From: Candidatus Stoquefichus sp. SB1
GTDB lineage: Bacteria; Bacillota_I; Bacilli_A; Erysipelotrichales; Coprobacillaceae
Assembly (NCBI RefSeq): GCF_001244545.1
Contig: NZ_LN852694.1
Location: forward strand, 316,172-380,171
Direction of reading: 5' to 3'
Length of the DNA stretch: 64,000 nucleotides
Shown: positions 9,540-17,256 of the stretch, one piece after another
Layout: each line of letters opens with the position of its first letter
How positions within the stretch are numbered: the stretch's first letter is position 1
The notes under the pieces: model-generated
The model's input: only the letters and a program-made list of their open reading frames with translations
Database searches by the model: none
What the model was told of the DNA's origin: nothing
Position numbers and translations under genes: made by a program

Positions 9540-10020
9540 ATGAAAAATGAATACACAAGATATATTAATTTTATACCTATTTATATTAAAAGATTGGAGG
9601 AGGATGGATTTTCAAAAGATACAGTGGATATAGGAAAACAGATCAAAGAATATAACAATGGACTTAAGCGAATGCGGTCATCTGGCAAAGATTCAGAAAA
9701 CTGCAGGGAAAGATATATTATGGATTCTGCAGTGTGAAAAGGATACCATCGATATGAAGATACATATTGGAGTCAGGGGACCAGAGAGCTGGAAGGGCAG
9801 GGAACTGTATCTGTATGAATACAGAGAAGAAAAGCTGGTGCTTCAGGAGCCAAAGATAAAGGCAGATAAAGAGGGATATGCAGAAGTTCTGCTGAAATAT
9901 GGTGTGGACCAGATCATCACAGACAGACCAGTCAGTGACAGGAATCTGTCAGGCTGGGTGGAAGGACTGACAGGAGAAAACAGGGGAGTAATCAGATGTA
10001 TGCAATTATCTCACTGGTAG
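9540..10020 (+). pseudogene. Truncated surface-protein fragment of higher GC
   Basis: An AAGGAGGAG RBS at 9531-9539 leads into two short alternative frames (ATG 9540 or ATG 9547). From 9658 another frame gives 120 aa (MDLSECGHLAKIQKTAGKDI, MKIHIGVRGPESWKGRELYL, ADKEGYAEVLLKYGVDQIIT). This resembles the last beta-sandwich domain of large secreted or cell-wall proteins, where such a domain precedes a membrane anchor. Codon use (CTG, CAG, AGG) and GC are clearly above the neighbours, suggesting acquisition from another lineage and truncation. No signal peptide is visible. Confidence 0.5.
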
Positions 10021-10079
10021 CTTTTCTGACTGCAGTGGGAGGTATGATCTATCTGTTCAAGAAAAGAAAAAGTAGTTAA
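9996..10079 (+). CDS. 27-aa single-helix peptide, probable anchor remnant
   Basis: ATG 9996 gives MYAIISLVAFLTAVGGMIYL then FKKRKSS and TAA 10079. A hydrophobic helix followed by a basic tail is the usual C-terminal anchor of wall-attached proteins. It is in a different frame from the 9658 fragment and overlaps its last codons, so a frameshift may have split one protein. No LPXTG motif is seen. Confidence 0.35.
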   Translation: MYAIISLVAFLTAVGGMIYLFKKRKSS

Positions 10080-10123
10080 TCAGTCAAAGAAATCAGTACA
10101 ATGAATAATAGTGTTTATAAGAG

Positions 10124-10166
10124 AAAATAGAAATCAAACTTTGATAGAGGAGATTTCTATTTTTTA
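10124..10166 (+). terminator. Intrinsic terminator
   Basis: AAAATAGAAATC (10124-10135) pairs with GATTTCTATTTT (10152-10163), with a 16-base loop and T-run. It separates the surface-protein fragment from the phosphonate operon. Confidence 0.7.
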
Positions 10167-10196
10167 TATGTCGTATTATTGAAAAACATAAACTTT

Positions 10197-10263
10197 TTTA
10201 CTTTCCCTTAACAAACTCTTAAACAAAAGTGCATAGATAAGAGAAGTAAAGAATGTGTATAAT
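10197..10263 (+). promoter_or_regulatory. Phosphonate operon promoter with candidate Pho-box repeats
   Basis: TATAAT at 10258-10263 (extended by TGTG) has no acceptable -35 at 17 bases. Upstream are three 6-mers with an 11-base period: TTTACT (10197), TTAACA (10208) and TTAAAC (10219). Direct TTAACA-like repeats with 5-base spacers are the signature of PhoP binding sites in Gram-positive bacteria. A poor -35 plus such repeats fits an activator-dependent, phosphate-starvation promoter. Binding is inferred. Confidence 0.5.
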
Positions 10264-10291
10264 GCATGTGAACATGAAAAGGAGGAAAAAC

Positions 10292-11053
10292 ATGTTAAAA
10301 ATAGAACATATTCATAAATCATTTGACGGCGTTAATATTTTAAATGATGTTTCTCTAGATATTCCTAATGGTGAAATTGTTTCTATATTAGGACCATCTG
10401 GTAGCGGAAAAACAACATTGTTAAATTTGATTCTTGGTATTACTGAAGTCGATGAAGGAAAAATAATCTTTAATGATCAAGATTTAACAAATGTTCCTAT
10501 GGAAGAACGTGGATTTAATATTGTCTTTCAAGATTATGCATTATTTCCTAATCTTAATGCTTACGAAAATATCACATACGGTTTAAAAAATAAACCACAT
10601 ATTTCTTCATTAGAAGAAGTGAATGAATTAATTCATCTATTAGGTCTTGAAAAACATTTAGAAAAAAAGATAGATCAATTATCTGGAGGACAAAAACAAA
10701 GAGTCGCTTTAGCAAGAACACTTGTTATGAAGCCTAAGATTCTTTTATTGGATGAACCATTAAGTGCTTTAGATGGAGTTATTAAAGAATCAATTAAAGA
10801 AAGAATTAAAATGATTGCAAAAGAATATAATCTCACAACAATTATTGTGACTCATGATCCAGAAGAAGCTCTTACATTATCAGATAGAGTCTTAATTATT
10901 AATGAAGGACAAATATCACAGTATGGAAGACCAGAAGATATTATCAATCAACCAAGTTGTGATTTTGTTCAAGATTTTATTCTTAATCAATTAGAAATCA
11001 AACGAAGAAATATCTTTGCTTTGTTTAGTCCTTTACAAGAACGAATGGTATAA
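10292..11053 (+). CDS. ABC transporter ATP-binding protein, 2-aminoethylphosphonate type
   Basis: 253 aa ATPase that powers import by the permease encoded next. Walker A GPSGSGKT at 34-41, Q-loop FQDYALFPN, signature LSGGQKQR from residue 130, Walker B ILLLDEPLSALD, and the H-loop in TIIVTHDPEEAL. It belongs to the group of Fe/spermidine/phosphonate importers. ATG 10292 is chosen for the AAAAGGAGG 9 bases upstream; an upstream in-frame start lacks an RBS. First gene of the operon ATPase-permease-binding protein-phnW-phnX; the phosphonate substrate is inferred from phnW and phnX (PhnT-type). Confidence 0.9.
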   Translation: MLKIEHIHKSFDGVNILNDVSLDIPNGEIVSILGPSGSGKTTLLNLILGITEVDEGKIIFNDQDLTNVPMEERGFNIVFQDYALFPNLNAYENITYGLKNKPHISSLEEVNELIHLLGLEKHLEKKIDQLSGGQKQRVALARTLVMKPKILLLDEPLSALDGVIKESIKERIKMIAKEYNLTTIIVTHDPEEALTLSDRVLIINEGQISQYGRPEDIINQPSCDFVQDFILNQLEIKRRNIFALFSPLQERMV

Positions 11054-11055
11054 CA

Positions 11056-12687
11056 ATGAAAAAGAGTTTAGAAATAAAAGTTATTTATATTTTTGTAACT
11101 ATATTATTTGCTATCTTTTTAATTGTTCCACTTGGTTCTTTATTATTTCAATCTTTTCAGAGTCAAGGGAGCTTTTCAATAACGCATTATGTCAATGTCT
11201 TTACCCAAAATGGCTTTGTCAATGCATTAAGAAATAGTTTTCTTGTTTCAGGAATAAGTGCACTTGTTACAACACTTTTTGCATTTATGATTGCATATAC
11301 AATCAATTATACAAAAATACCTTCATTCCTTAAAAAAGGAATGAAAAATATCACTATGTTACCAATGTTATTACCAACCATTACTTATGGATTTGCGATT
11401 ATATATTCATTTGGAAAACAAGGTTTATGGACAAAAGTGTTTGGTTCTCAATTATTTGAGATATATGGTTTTGCAGGTCTTTTATTAGGCTATGTGATTT
11501 ATACACTACCAATTGCGTTTATGCTTATTCATAATGCAATGGAATATATAGATAAGAAGTTTATTATTGTTTCAAAACTGATGGAAGACAATTCCATGAA
11601 AACATTTCTTGTGACACTTTTAAGGCCTATGCTGCCAACTTTAGCAGCAGCCTTTATACAAGCATTTTTCTTAAGTTTTACTGATTTTGGAATTCCTGCA
11701 TCAGTAGGTGGGAAATATGAAGTTGTTGCGGGAGTATTGTATAATCAAATGCTAGGAAGTTTACCAAATTTTGCTAATGGTGCTGTTGTTGCAATGGTTA
11801 TGCTGATTCCTTCAATCTTAAGTATTGCATTATTGCATTGGTTAGATCGTTATCACATTCGTTATACTAAAATTTCACAAATTGAATTAAAGGATAATAA
11901 GCTGAGAGATCTATTATGGGGAATTTTAACGACTCTTATCAATATTATTATTTTAGCAATCTTTGCAGTTATATTCCTGATTCCATTTATTAAAGAATGG
12001 CCATACCATATTTCTTTAACCTTTGAAAATATTATATCTGTTATTCATGATCCGGCTTTGTTTGGAGTTGTACAGAATTCTCTGATAGTCGCAATTTGTA
12101 CAGCCTTGTTTGGTACATTTGTTGTTTATGGAAGTGCCTTGACAGTTGCAAGGAGTCATCTTAATAGCAAACTCAAAAAAGCAATAGAAGTCATTGCAAT
12201 GATTACCAATACCATTCCAGGAATGGTTCTTGGAATTGCCTATCTGCTTATTTTTTCAGGAACACCTATTCAAAATACATTTGTCATTATCATTATATGT
12301 AATATAGTCCATTTCTTTTCATCACCTTATTTGATGATGAAAAACTCATTAATAAAAATGAATGCAGGTTATGAAACAACTGCTAAACTAATGGGAGATA
12401 GTTGGATAAAAACAATTGTCAGAGTAGTAACTCCAAATGCATTATCATCTCTTCTAGAAGTTTTTAGTTATTATTTTATTAATGCAATGGTGACTGTAAG
12501 TGCAGTTATTTTTATTGCTGGTGCCAGAACAATGGTTATGACTACCAAAATCAAGGAATTACAACATTTTGCAAAATTTAATGAAATTTTCGTATTATCT
12601 ATATTTATACTTATGATTAACTTAATAGCAAAAGGAATATTTTATTATTTAACATATAAAAAAGGGAGAAAACAAAATGAGAAATAA
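11056..12687 (+). CDS. Fused ABC permease (two-domain), 2-aminoethylphosphonate type
   Basis: 543 aa membrane protein carrying two binding-protein-dependent permease domains in tandem, about 12 helices. Each half has the EAA-type loop that contacts the ATPase: first half near KLMEDNSMKTFLVTLLRP, second half near KLMGDSWIKTIVRVVTPN. The length matches the single-permease (PhnU2-like) 2-aminoethylphosphonate importers, where one fused protein replaces the PhnU/PhnV pair. It starts 3 bases after the ATPase stop and overlaps the binding-protein gene by 11 bases, so the three are translated together. Confidence 0.88.
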   Translation: MKKSLEIKVIYIFVTILFAIFLIVPLGSLLFQSFQSQGSFSITHYVNVFTQNGFVNALRNSFLVSGISALVTTLFAFMIAYTINYTKIPSFLKKGMKNITMLPMLLPTITYGFAIIYSFGKQGLWTKVFGSQLFEIYGFAGLLLGYVIYTLPIAFMLIHNAMEYIDKKFIIVSKLMEDNSMKTFLVTLLRPMLPTLAAAFIQAFFLSFTDFGIPASVGGKYEVVAGVLYNQMLGSLPNFANGAVVAMVMLIPSILSIALLHWLDRYHIRYTKISQIELKDNKLRDLLWGILTTLINIIILAIFAVIFLIPFIKEWPYHISLTFENIISVIHDPALFGVVQNSLIVAICTALFGTFVVYGSALTVARSHLNSKLKKAIEVIAMITNTIPGMVLGIAYLLIFSGTPIQNTFVIIIICNIVHFFSSPYLMMKNSLIKMNAGYETTAKLMGDSWIKTIVRVVTPNALSSLLEVFSYYFINAMVTVSAVIFIAGARTMVMTTKIKELQHFAKFNEIFVLSIFILMINLIAKGIFYYLTYKKGRKQNEK

Positions 12688-13660
12688 AACAATAAAAGGT
12701 TTATTAGCAACAACATTATTATGTACAACATTATTGGCAGGATGTAGTTCACCTACATCAAGTCAAGTTGTTATTTATTCTAATGCAGATGATGAAGCAG
12801 TAGCAGCAATGAAAAATGCATTAGATAATAATGGATATAAAGATCAATATATCTTTCAAACATTTGCAACTTCAGAACTTGGTGGAAAATTATTAGCAGA
12901 AGGAACAAATATTGAAGCAGATTTGGTAACTATGAGTTCATTTTACTTAGATAGTGCTCAAGATCAAAATAAAATGTTTGTTGATTTGGATTTTGATGTC
13001 AAAACGACAGAGAAGTTTCCTTCATTCTATGCACCTATAACTTCACAAGAAGGAGCTATTATTGTCAATACAGAAGAATTAAAAGCTAACAATTTAGCAA
13101 TGCCAACAAGTTTAAAAGATTTAGCAAAACCAGAATACAAAGATATGATTTCTGTTACAGATATTACTTCTTCATCAACTGCATGGTTATTGATACAGGC
13201 ATTGGTGAGTGAATATGGTGATGATGGTGCAAAAGAAGTTTTAAAAGGTATTTATCAAAATGCAGGTGCCCATATTGAATCATCAGGTTCAGCTCCACTT
13301 AAAAAGGCAAGAGCAGGAGAAGTTGCGATTGGTTTTGGTTTAAGACATCAAGCAGTTCAAGATAAAGCATCAGGATTACCAATTGATTTTGTAGATCCAA
13401 CTGAAGGAAATTTCAGTTTAACTGAATCTGTTGCTATAGTGAATAAAAAATCAAGTGATAATCAAAAGAAAGCAATGGAGATGGCAAAATGTATTATTGA
13501 AAATGGCAGAGAAGAGTTGTTAAAAACATATCCAAATCCATTATATGAAGGTGAAACAGCGAATTCAGCCAATCAATCAACATATCCAAAAGTATTCTCA
13601 GAAAAACTAACAGTCGATTTATTAAAAAAACATCAAAATTTATCAGAAGAATGTAAATAA
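12677..13660 (+). CDS. 2-aminoethylphosphonate-binding lipoprotein of the ABC importer
   Basis: 327 aa extracellular solute-binding protein. A lipoprotein signal with lipobox LLAGC (Cys23) tethers it to the membrane. The mature part begins SSPTSSQVVIYSNADDEAV, the type-1 (iron/thiamine/phosphonate-like) binding fold, with later TDITSSSTAWLLIQAL and GEVAIGFGLRHQAV. AAAGGGAG inside the permease end is its RBS. It captures the substrate outside the cell and delivers it to the fused permease. Ligand inferred from the adjacent phnW and phnX (PhnS2-like). Confidence 0.88.
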   Translation: MRNKTIKGLLATTLLCTTLLAGCSSPTSSQVVIYSNADDEAVAAMKNALDNNGYKDQYIFQTFATSELGGKLLAEGTNIEADLVTMSSFYLDSAQDQNKMFVDLDFDVKTTEKFPSFYAPITSQEGAIIVNTEELKANNLAMPTSLKDLAKPEYKDMISVTDITSSSTAWLLIQALVSEYGDDGAKEVLKGIYQNAGAHIESSGSAPLKKARAGEVAIGFGLRHQAVQDKASGLPIDFVDPTEGNFSLTESVAIVNKKSSDNQKKAMEMAKCIIENGREELLKTYPNPLYEGETANSANQSTYPKVFSEKLTVDLLKKHQNLSEECK

Positions 13661-13670
13661 GAGGTCAATT

Positions 13671-14762
13671 ATGAAAACATATAAATTATTAACACCAGGT
13701 CCCTTAACAACTTCAGAAACGGTCAAACAGGAGATGTTGTTTGACCATTGTACATGGGATGAAGATTATAAAAAAATTACTTTAAAAATAAGAAAACAAT
13801 TATTAGAATTAGCACATGTTAATGATACAGATTATACTGTTGTTTTCATGCAAGGGAGTGGTACATTTGGAGTTGAATCTGTCTTAACAAGTGTTATTGG
13901 CGATAATGATAAACTGCTTATCATTGCTAATGGGGCATATGGACAAAGAATGAGAGAGATATGTGAACATGCAAGAATTCAATATACTGTTATTGAATTC
14001 GCTGAAAATGAAAATCCAGATGCACAAATGATAGCAAAGGAATTAGATAGGGATGCATCGATAACACATGTAGCTATGGTACACAGTGAAACGACTTCAG
14101 GTATTTTAAATGATATTGATTCAGTTGCAAAAGTTGTCAAGGAAAGAAATAAGGTCTTCATTGTTGATGCAATGAGTAGTTTTGGTGGTGTCGACATAGA
14201 AGTTGGTCAATTAGGAATTGATTTTATAATTAGTAGTGCTAACAAATGTATTCAAGGAGTACCAGGATTTTCATTTATTATTGCCAATAAAAAACGACTT
14301 ATTGAAAGTCAAGGGAAAGCAAGAAGCTTATCACTTGATTTATATGATCAGTGGAAAACCATGGATAAAGATGGAAAGTGGCGTTTTACTTCACCAACTC
14401 ATGTTGTCTTGGCATTTGCCAAAGCACTTGATGAGATGCTAGAAGAAGGTGGAATTGCAGCAAGGTCAAAACGTTACTATGATAATAATCGTTTGCTCAT
14501 TCAAAAAATGGCTGGAATGGGAATGGAAAGTTATGTTGACTTGGAATATCAAGGTCCAATTATTACAACGTTTTACTATCCTAAAGATAAACATTTTGCT
14601 TTTGGCGATATGTATCATTATATTAAAGAAAGAGGATATGCGATTTATCCTGGTAAATTAACTACTGCTGATACATTTAGAATTGGTAATATTGGTGAAA
14701 TTTATGAAGAGGATATATTGAAATTATGTGATATTATTGCTGATTATTTGGAGGAAGTATAA
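13671..14762 (+). CDS. phnW: 2-aminoethylphosphonate--pyruvate transaminase
   Basis: 363 aa PLP enzyme converting 2-aminoethylphosphonate plus pyruvate to phosphonoacetaldehyde plus alanine. The start YKLLTPGPLTTSETVKQEML and MQGSGTFGVES are hallmark PhnW motifs. The PLP-binding lysine is K192 in ISSANKCIQGVPGFSF, and the cofactor aspartate lies in FIVDAMSSFGG. Length is as expected for the family. ATG 13671 follows GAGGTC and lies 10 bases after the binding-protein stop. The stop directly abuts the phnX start, so the two are coupled. Cytoplasmic. Confidence 0.96.
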   Translation: MKTYKLLTPGPLTTSETVKQEMLFDHCTWDEDYKKITLKIRKQLLELAHVNDTDYTVVFMQGSGTFGVESVLTSVIGDNDKLLIIANGAYGQRMREICEHARIQYTVIEFAENENPDAQMIAKELDRDASITHVAMVHSETTSGILNDIDSVAKVVKERNKVFIVDAMSSFGGVDIEVGQLGIDFIISSANKCIQGVPGFSFIIANKKRLIESQGKARSLSLDLYDQWKTMDKDGKWRFTSPTHVVLAFAKALDEMLEEGGIAARSKRYYDNNRLLIQKMAGMGMESYVDLEYQGPIITTFYYPKDKHFAFGDMYHYIKERGYAIYPGKLTTADTFRIGNIGEIYEEDILKLCDIIADYLEEV

Positions 14763-15551
14763 ATGAAAAAAATTGAAGCAGTTATTTTCGATTGGGCTGG
14801 GACAACAGTGGATTATGGGTGCTTTGCACCTGTACAGGCATTTCAAGATGCCTTTGAAAGTTATGGGTTACATCCAACGTTTGACGAAATCAGAAGACCA
14901 ATGGGAATGCTCAAAATTGATCATATCAAAACAATGTTAAATATGGGAAAATTGAATCAAGAATTTCATAGTGTTTATCAAAGAGATTTTAATGAAGAAG
15001 ATATTCAAAATATTTATAATATTTTTGAAAAGGCACTAATGAAAGGAATTACACAGCATACTAAGGTTAAACCGTATGTTATTGAAACTGTTCATAAATT
15101 AAGACAAATGGGATTAAAAATTGGTTCAACTACTGGTTATACTGATATGATGATGGAACCTGTATTAAAAAGTGCGCAAGCACAAGGCTATCAACCTGAC
15201 TGCTGGTATTCACCAGATTCTACAAATAGTTTTGGAAGACCATACCCTTATATGATTTTTAAGAATATGATGACACTTCAAATTACAGATGTCCATGCTG
15301 TTATAAAAGTTGGAGATACAGTTTCTGATATTCAAGAAGGTGTTCATGCAGGTGTTTATACAGTTGGTGTTATCGAAGGAAGTTCTTTACTTGGTTATAA
15401 TGAAGAAGAATATTTATCGCTTGATATCAACACAAAGCATCATGCTATAGATAATGTAAGGGAAACTTATCTTTCTTATGGAGCAAATGCTGTTATTATG
15501 AATTTAAGTGAATTGCCTTCACTGATTGAAAAGATAGAGAACGAAAAATAA
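14763..15551 (+). CDS. phnX: Phosphonoacetaldehyde hydrolase
   Basis: 262 aa HAD-superfamily enzyme cleaving the C-P bond of phosphonoacetaldehyde to acetaldehyde and phosphate. The nucleophile is Asp10 in VIFDWAGTTVDYG. The Schiff-base lysine unique to this family is K51 in RRPMGMLKIDHIK. The motif IKVGDTVSDIQEGVHAG binds Mg. ATG 14763 follows the phnW TAA without a gap. Together with phnW it yields phosphate, with alanine and acetaldehyde as by-products. Terminator at 15558. Confidence 0.97.
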   Translation: MKKIEAVIFDWAGTTVDYGCFAPVQAFQDAFESYGLHPTFDEIRRPMGMLKIDHIKTMLNMGKLNQEFHSVYQRDFNEEDIQNIYNIFEKALMKGITQHTKVKPYVIETVHKLRQMGLKIGSTTGYTDMMMEPVLKSAQAQGYQPDCWYSPDSTNSFGRPYPYMIFKNMMTLQITDVHAVIKVGDTVSDIQEGVHAGVYTVGVIEGSSLLGYNEEEYLSLDINTKHHAIDNVRETYLSYGANAVIMNLSELPSLIEKIENEK

Positions 15552-15557
15552 TAAATT

Positions 15558-15593
15558 AACCAATTTATATTTTAAAATATAGATTGGTTTTTC
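15558..15593 (+). terminator. Terminator of the phosphonate operon
   Basis: AACCAATTTATATTTT and AAAATATAGATTGGTT form a long stem (one mismatch), followed by TTT. It lies 7 bases after the phnX stop. Confidence 0.8.
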
Positions 15594-15596
15594 TTG

Positions 15597-16179
15597 ATAC
15601 TTTAATTTATTCTGGGGTCAAGTCTAAATAGGTTTTAAATCACTGGGAGTTTAAGTATTAAATAAAGGTAGAATAAAGTGATGAAGATTCACTGATTTCT
15701 ACCTTTTTATTTGGTTTATTTAATCTTGTTTAGTTATTGTTTTATTATTTTATTTTCCACGTTTTCTTCCTTGTCTTTTTATGATTTGTAGTTTGTCTAA
15801 AGAAGATGAAAGTGATTTTTTATACCTCGAATAACCTGATGACTGAGTTTGACATTGCGATAATCCTTGATATGAAGTTTTGAAGACAGTAAGGACAGAT
15901 AATATCCTTTCTTATAAGTGTAATATAATAAGTAACACAATTATTTTCTTTTTTAAAATACAAGACTGTACATTAGAGTGATTAAGATTTAAAATATTAA
16001 TGATATCATTATATATGATATTACTCCTTTCTTGATAGATTGAAATAAGCAGTCAAATCATATCACGAAAGGAATTTTTATGTATAGAAAAGGATCATCA
16101 CAAAAATGATCCCAAATAAGAATTAAAGGAAGAAACGAAAATTAAAGGATGCCGTTTACCCCAGAATAAATTAAAGTGC
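15597..16179 (-). mobile_element. Non-autonomous IS derivative with inverted terminal repeats
   Basis: About 583 bp bounded by ACTTTAATTTATTCTGGGGT (15599-15618) and its exact complement (16158-16177). Near the left end a - strand frame ends in GYSRYKKSLSSSLDKLQIIK then RQGRKRGK with stop at 15750, a transposase C-terminus. The remaining 300 bases hold no matching open frame, so most of the transposase is deleted. The first 228 bases match the fragment at 9181-9408 with few changes. IS family not certain. No other gene is seen in 15552-16327. Confidence 0.72.
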
Positions 16180-16327
16180 CATATTTATTCAGTATAGATT
16201 CTTTAAAATACAGAAATTTATATCTAAGATAATAAAAACTATAGTTTTTTTTGAAATAACATATTATCTATATTTACTTTCATACAAGTGATATAATTAA
16301 ATAAATAAAAACTTGTGGAGGGGTTTT

Positions 16328-16675
16328 ATGTTTAATGAGATATGTATATATGAAGCAAAATTAAATAAGTTGGAAGAAATCGAAGAATTGATGAAAGAAG
16401 TTGCTGAATTTTATCTAAAACAAGAAGGTGTTATTGAAGTACACTATATAAAGCGAACGCATAGGCAAAAGGATTTTGCTGCAGTTAAAGAAGGTGAGTT
16501 GCCTGTTCGACTTACAAGAAATGTAGGAAAAGTTACTTATGTTTTATATTGGGTATTGGAAAATGAAGAGGCCCATGCGAGAGTATCCAAACTGGGCATA
16601 GAGAAATTCTACAAACGTTGGAATAGATGTTTAACAACAATGCCTAAAATAATTTTAGGCGAGAATGTAGTATAA
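16328..16675 (+). CDS. Putative quinol monooxygenase/ABM-like small protein
   Basis: 115 aa, ATG 16328 with GGAGGGG upstream (the in-frame TTG before it has no RBS). MFNEICIYEAKLNKLEEIEE, then the long helix LMKEVAEFYLKQEGVIEVHY, and later VGKVTYVLYWVLENEEAHAR follow the beta-alpha-beta pattern of dimeric ferredoxin-like (ABM/quinol monooxygenase) proteins. Catalytic residues cannot be confirmed, so only the fold is suggested. A broken VOC gene follows. Confidence 0.6.
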   Translation: MFNEICIYEAKLNKLEEIEELMKEVAEFYLKQEGVIEVHYIKRTHRQKDFAAVKEGELPVRLTRNVGKVTYVLYWVLENEEAHARVSKLGIEKFYKRWNRCLTTMPKIILGENVV

Positions 16676-16708
16676 CTGATAAAATTAAATTCATAGGAGG
16701 GTTTGTAT

Positions 16709-17060
16709 ATGAATTGTCATATTCGCTCATTATATTTATGTGTAAAAGATATGGAGCGAGCAATACATTTTTATGAAAATTTTTTTTGAAAAGAAAGTGA
16801 TGATAAAAAATGATATTTATAGTGTTTTTGATATCAATGGATTTCGTTTAGGTTTATTTGCTTATGAAAAGATGAATGAAATTCATACATTTGGAAGCAA
16901 TTGTCTTCCAAGTATTGAGGTAGAAACTATTGATATTCTCAAAAATAAGATAAGTGGATTAGAAATTTGTTTCCCTCTGAGTCAAATTGGTAAGAATTGG
17001 GTAGTAGAAATTGTTGATACGGAAAGTAATCATATTGAAATAACGACTCCAATTAGATAA
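16709..17060 (+). pseudogene. VOC (glyoxalase/bleomycin-resistance-like) protein broken at a T8 run
   Basis: ATG 16709, behind AGGAGGG, opens MNCHIRSLYLCVKDMERAIH then FYENFF and meets TGA at 16787-16789, immediately after eight T (16780-16787). Removing one T gives a continuous VOC-fold protein of about 117 aa going on FEKKVMIKNDIYSVFDINGF, RLGLFAYEKMNEIH and ending NHIEITTPIR. The rest of the frame is undamaged, so this is a recent slip, a reversible phase-variable switch, or a sequencing error in a homopolymer. Listed as a pseudogene because as written it cannot make the full protein. Confidence 0.75.
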
Positions 17061-17182
17061 ATTTTAATTGGTTCGTTTAAAGAAATAATATGGTTTTGCG
17101 TAGAGAAAAATAAGTAATTATCAGATAATTAATAATATAAATAGAAGTGTTACACTAATAGAAACATATAACATAGTTTTAG

Positions 17183-17256
17183 AAAGGAAGATGAAAATGA
17201 AACTTGGACTCAATAAAGCCTCTTAAAACAAAAGACAAAATTTTAGGAGGCAGAAA
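17183..17256 (+). promoter_or_regulatory. Translational attenuator of the cat gene
   Basis: Order: RBS AAAGGAAG (17183-17190), a 9-codon leader frame (17197-17226), then a stem formed by GCCTCTTAAAA (17218-17228) and TTTTAGGAGGC (17241-17251) with a 12-base loop. The right arm contains the cat RBS GGAGG (17246-17250), and the left arm contains the last leader codons and stop. A ribosome stalled in the leader by chloramphenicol would open the stem and free the RBS. This is the known logic of inducible cat genes in Gram-positive bacteria. Confidence 0.75.
17197..17226 (+). CDS. cat leader peptide
   Basis: Nine codons, MKLGLNKAS, then TAA, with a good RBS 6 bases before the ATG. An in-frame ATG two codons earlier abuts the RBS and is less likely. 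The last two sense codons and the stop lie in the left arm of the RBS-masking hairpin, as expected for a stall-sensing leader. Confidence 0.65.
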   Translation: MKLGLNKAS

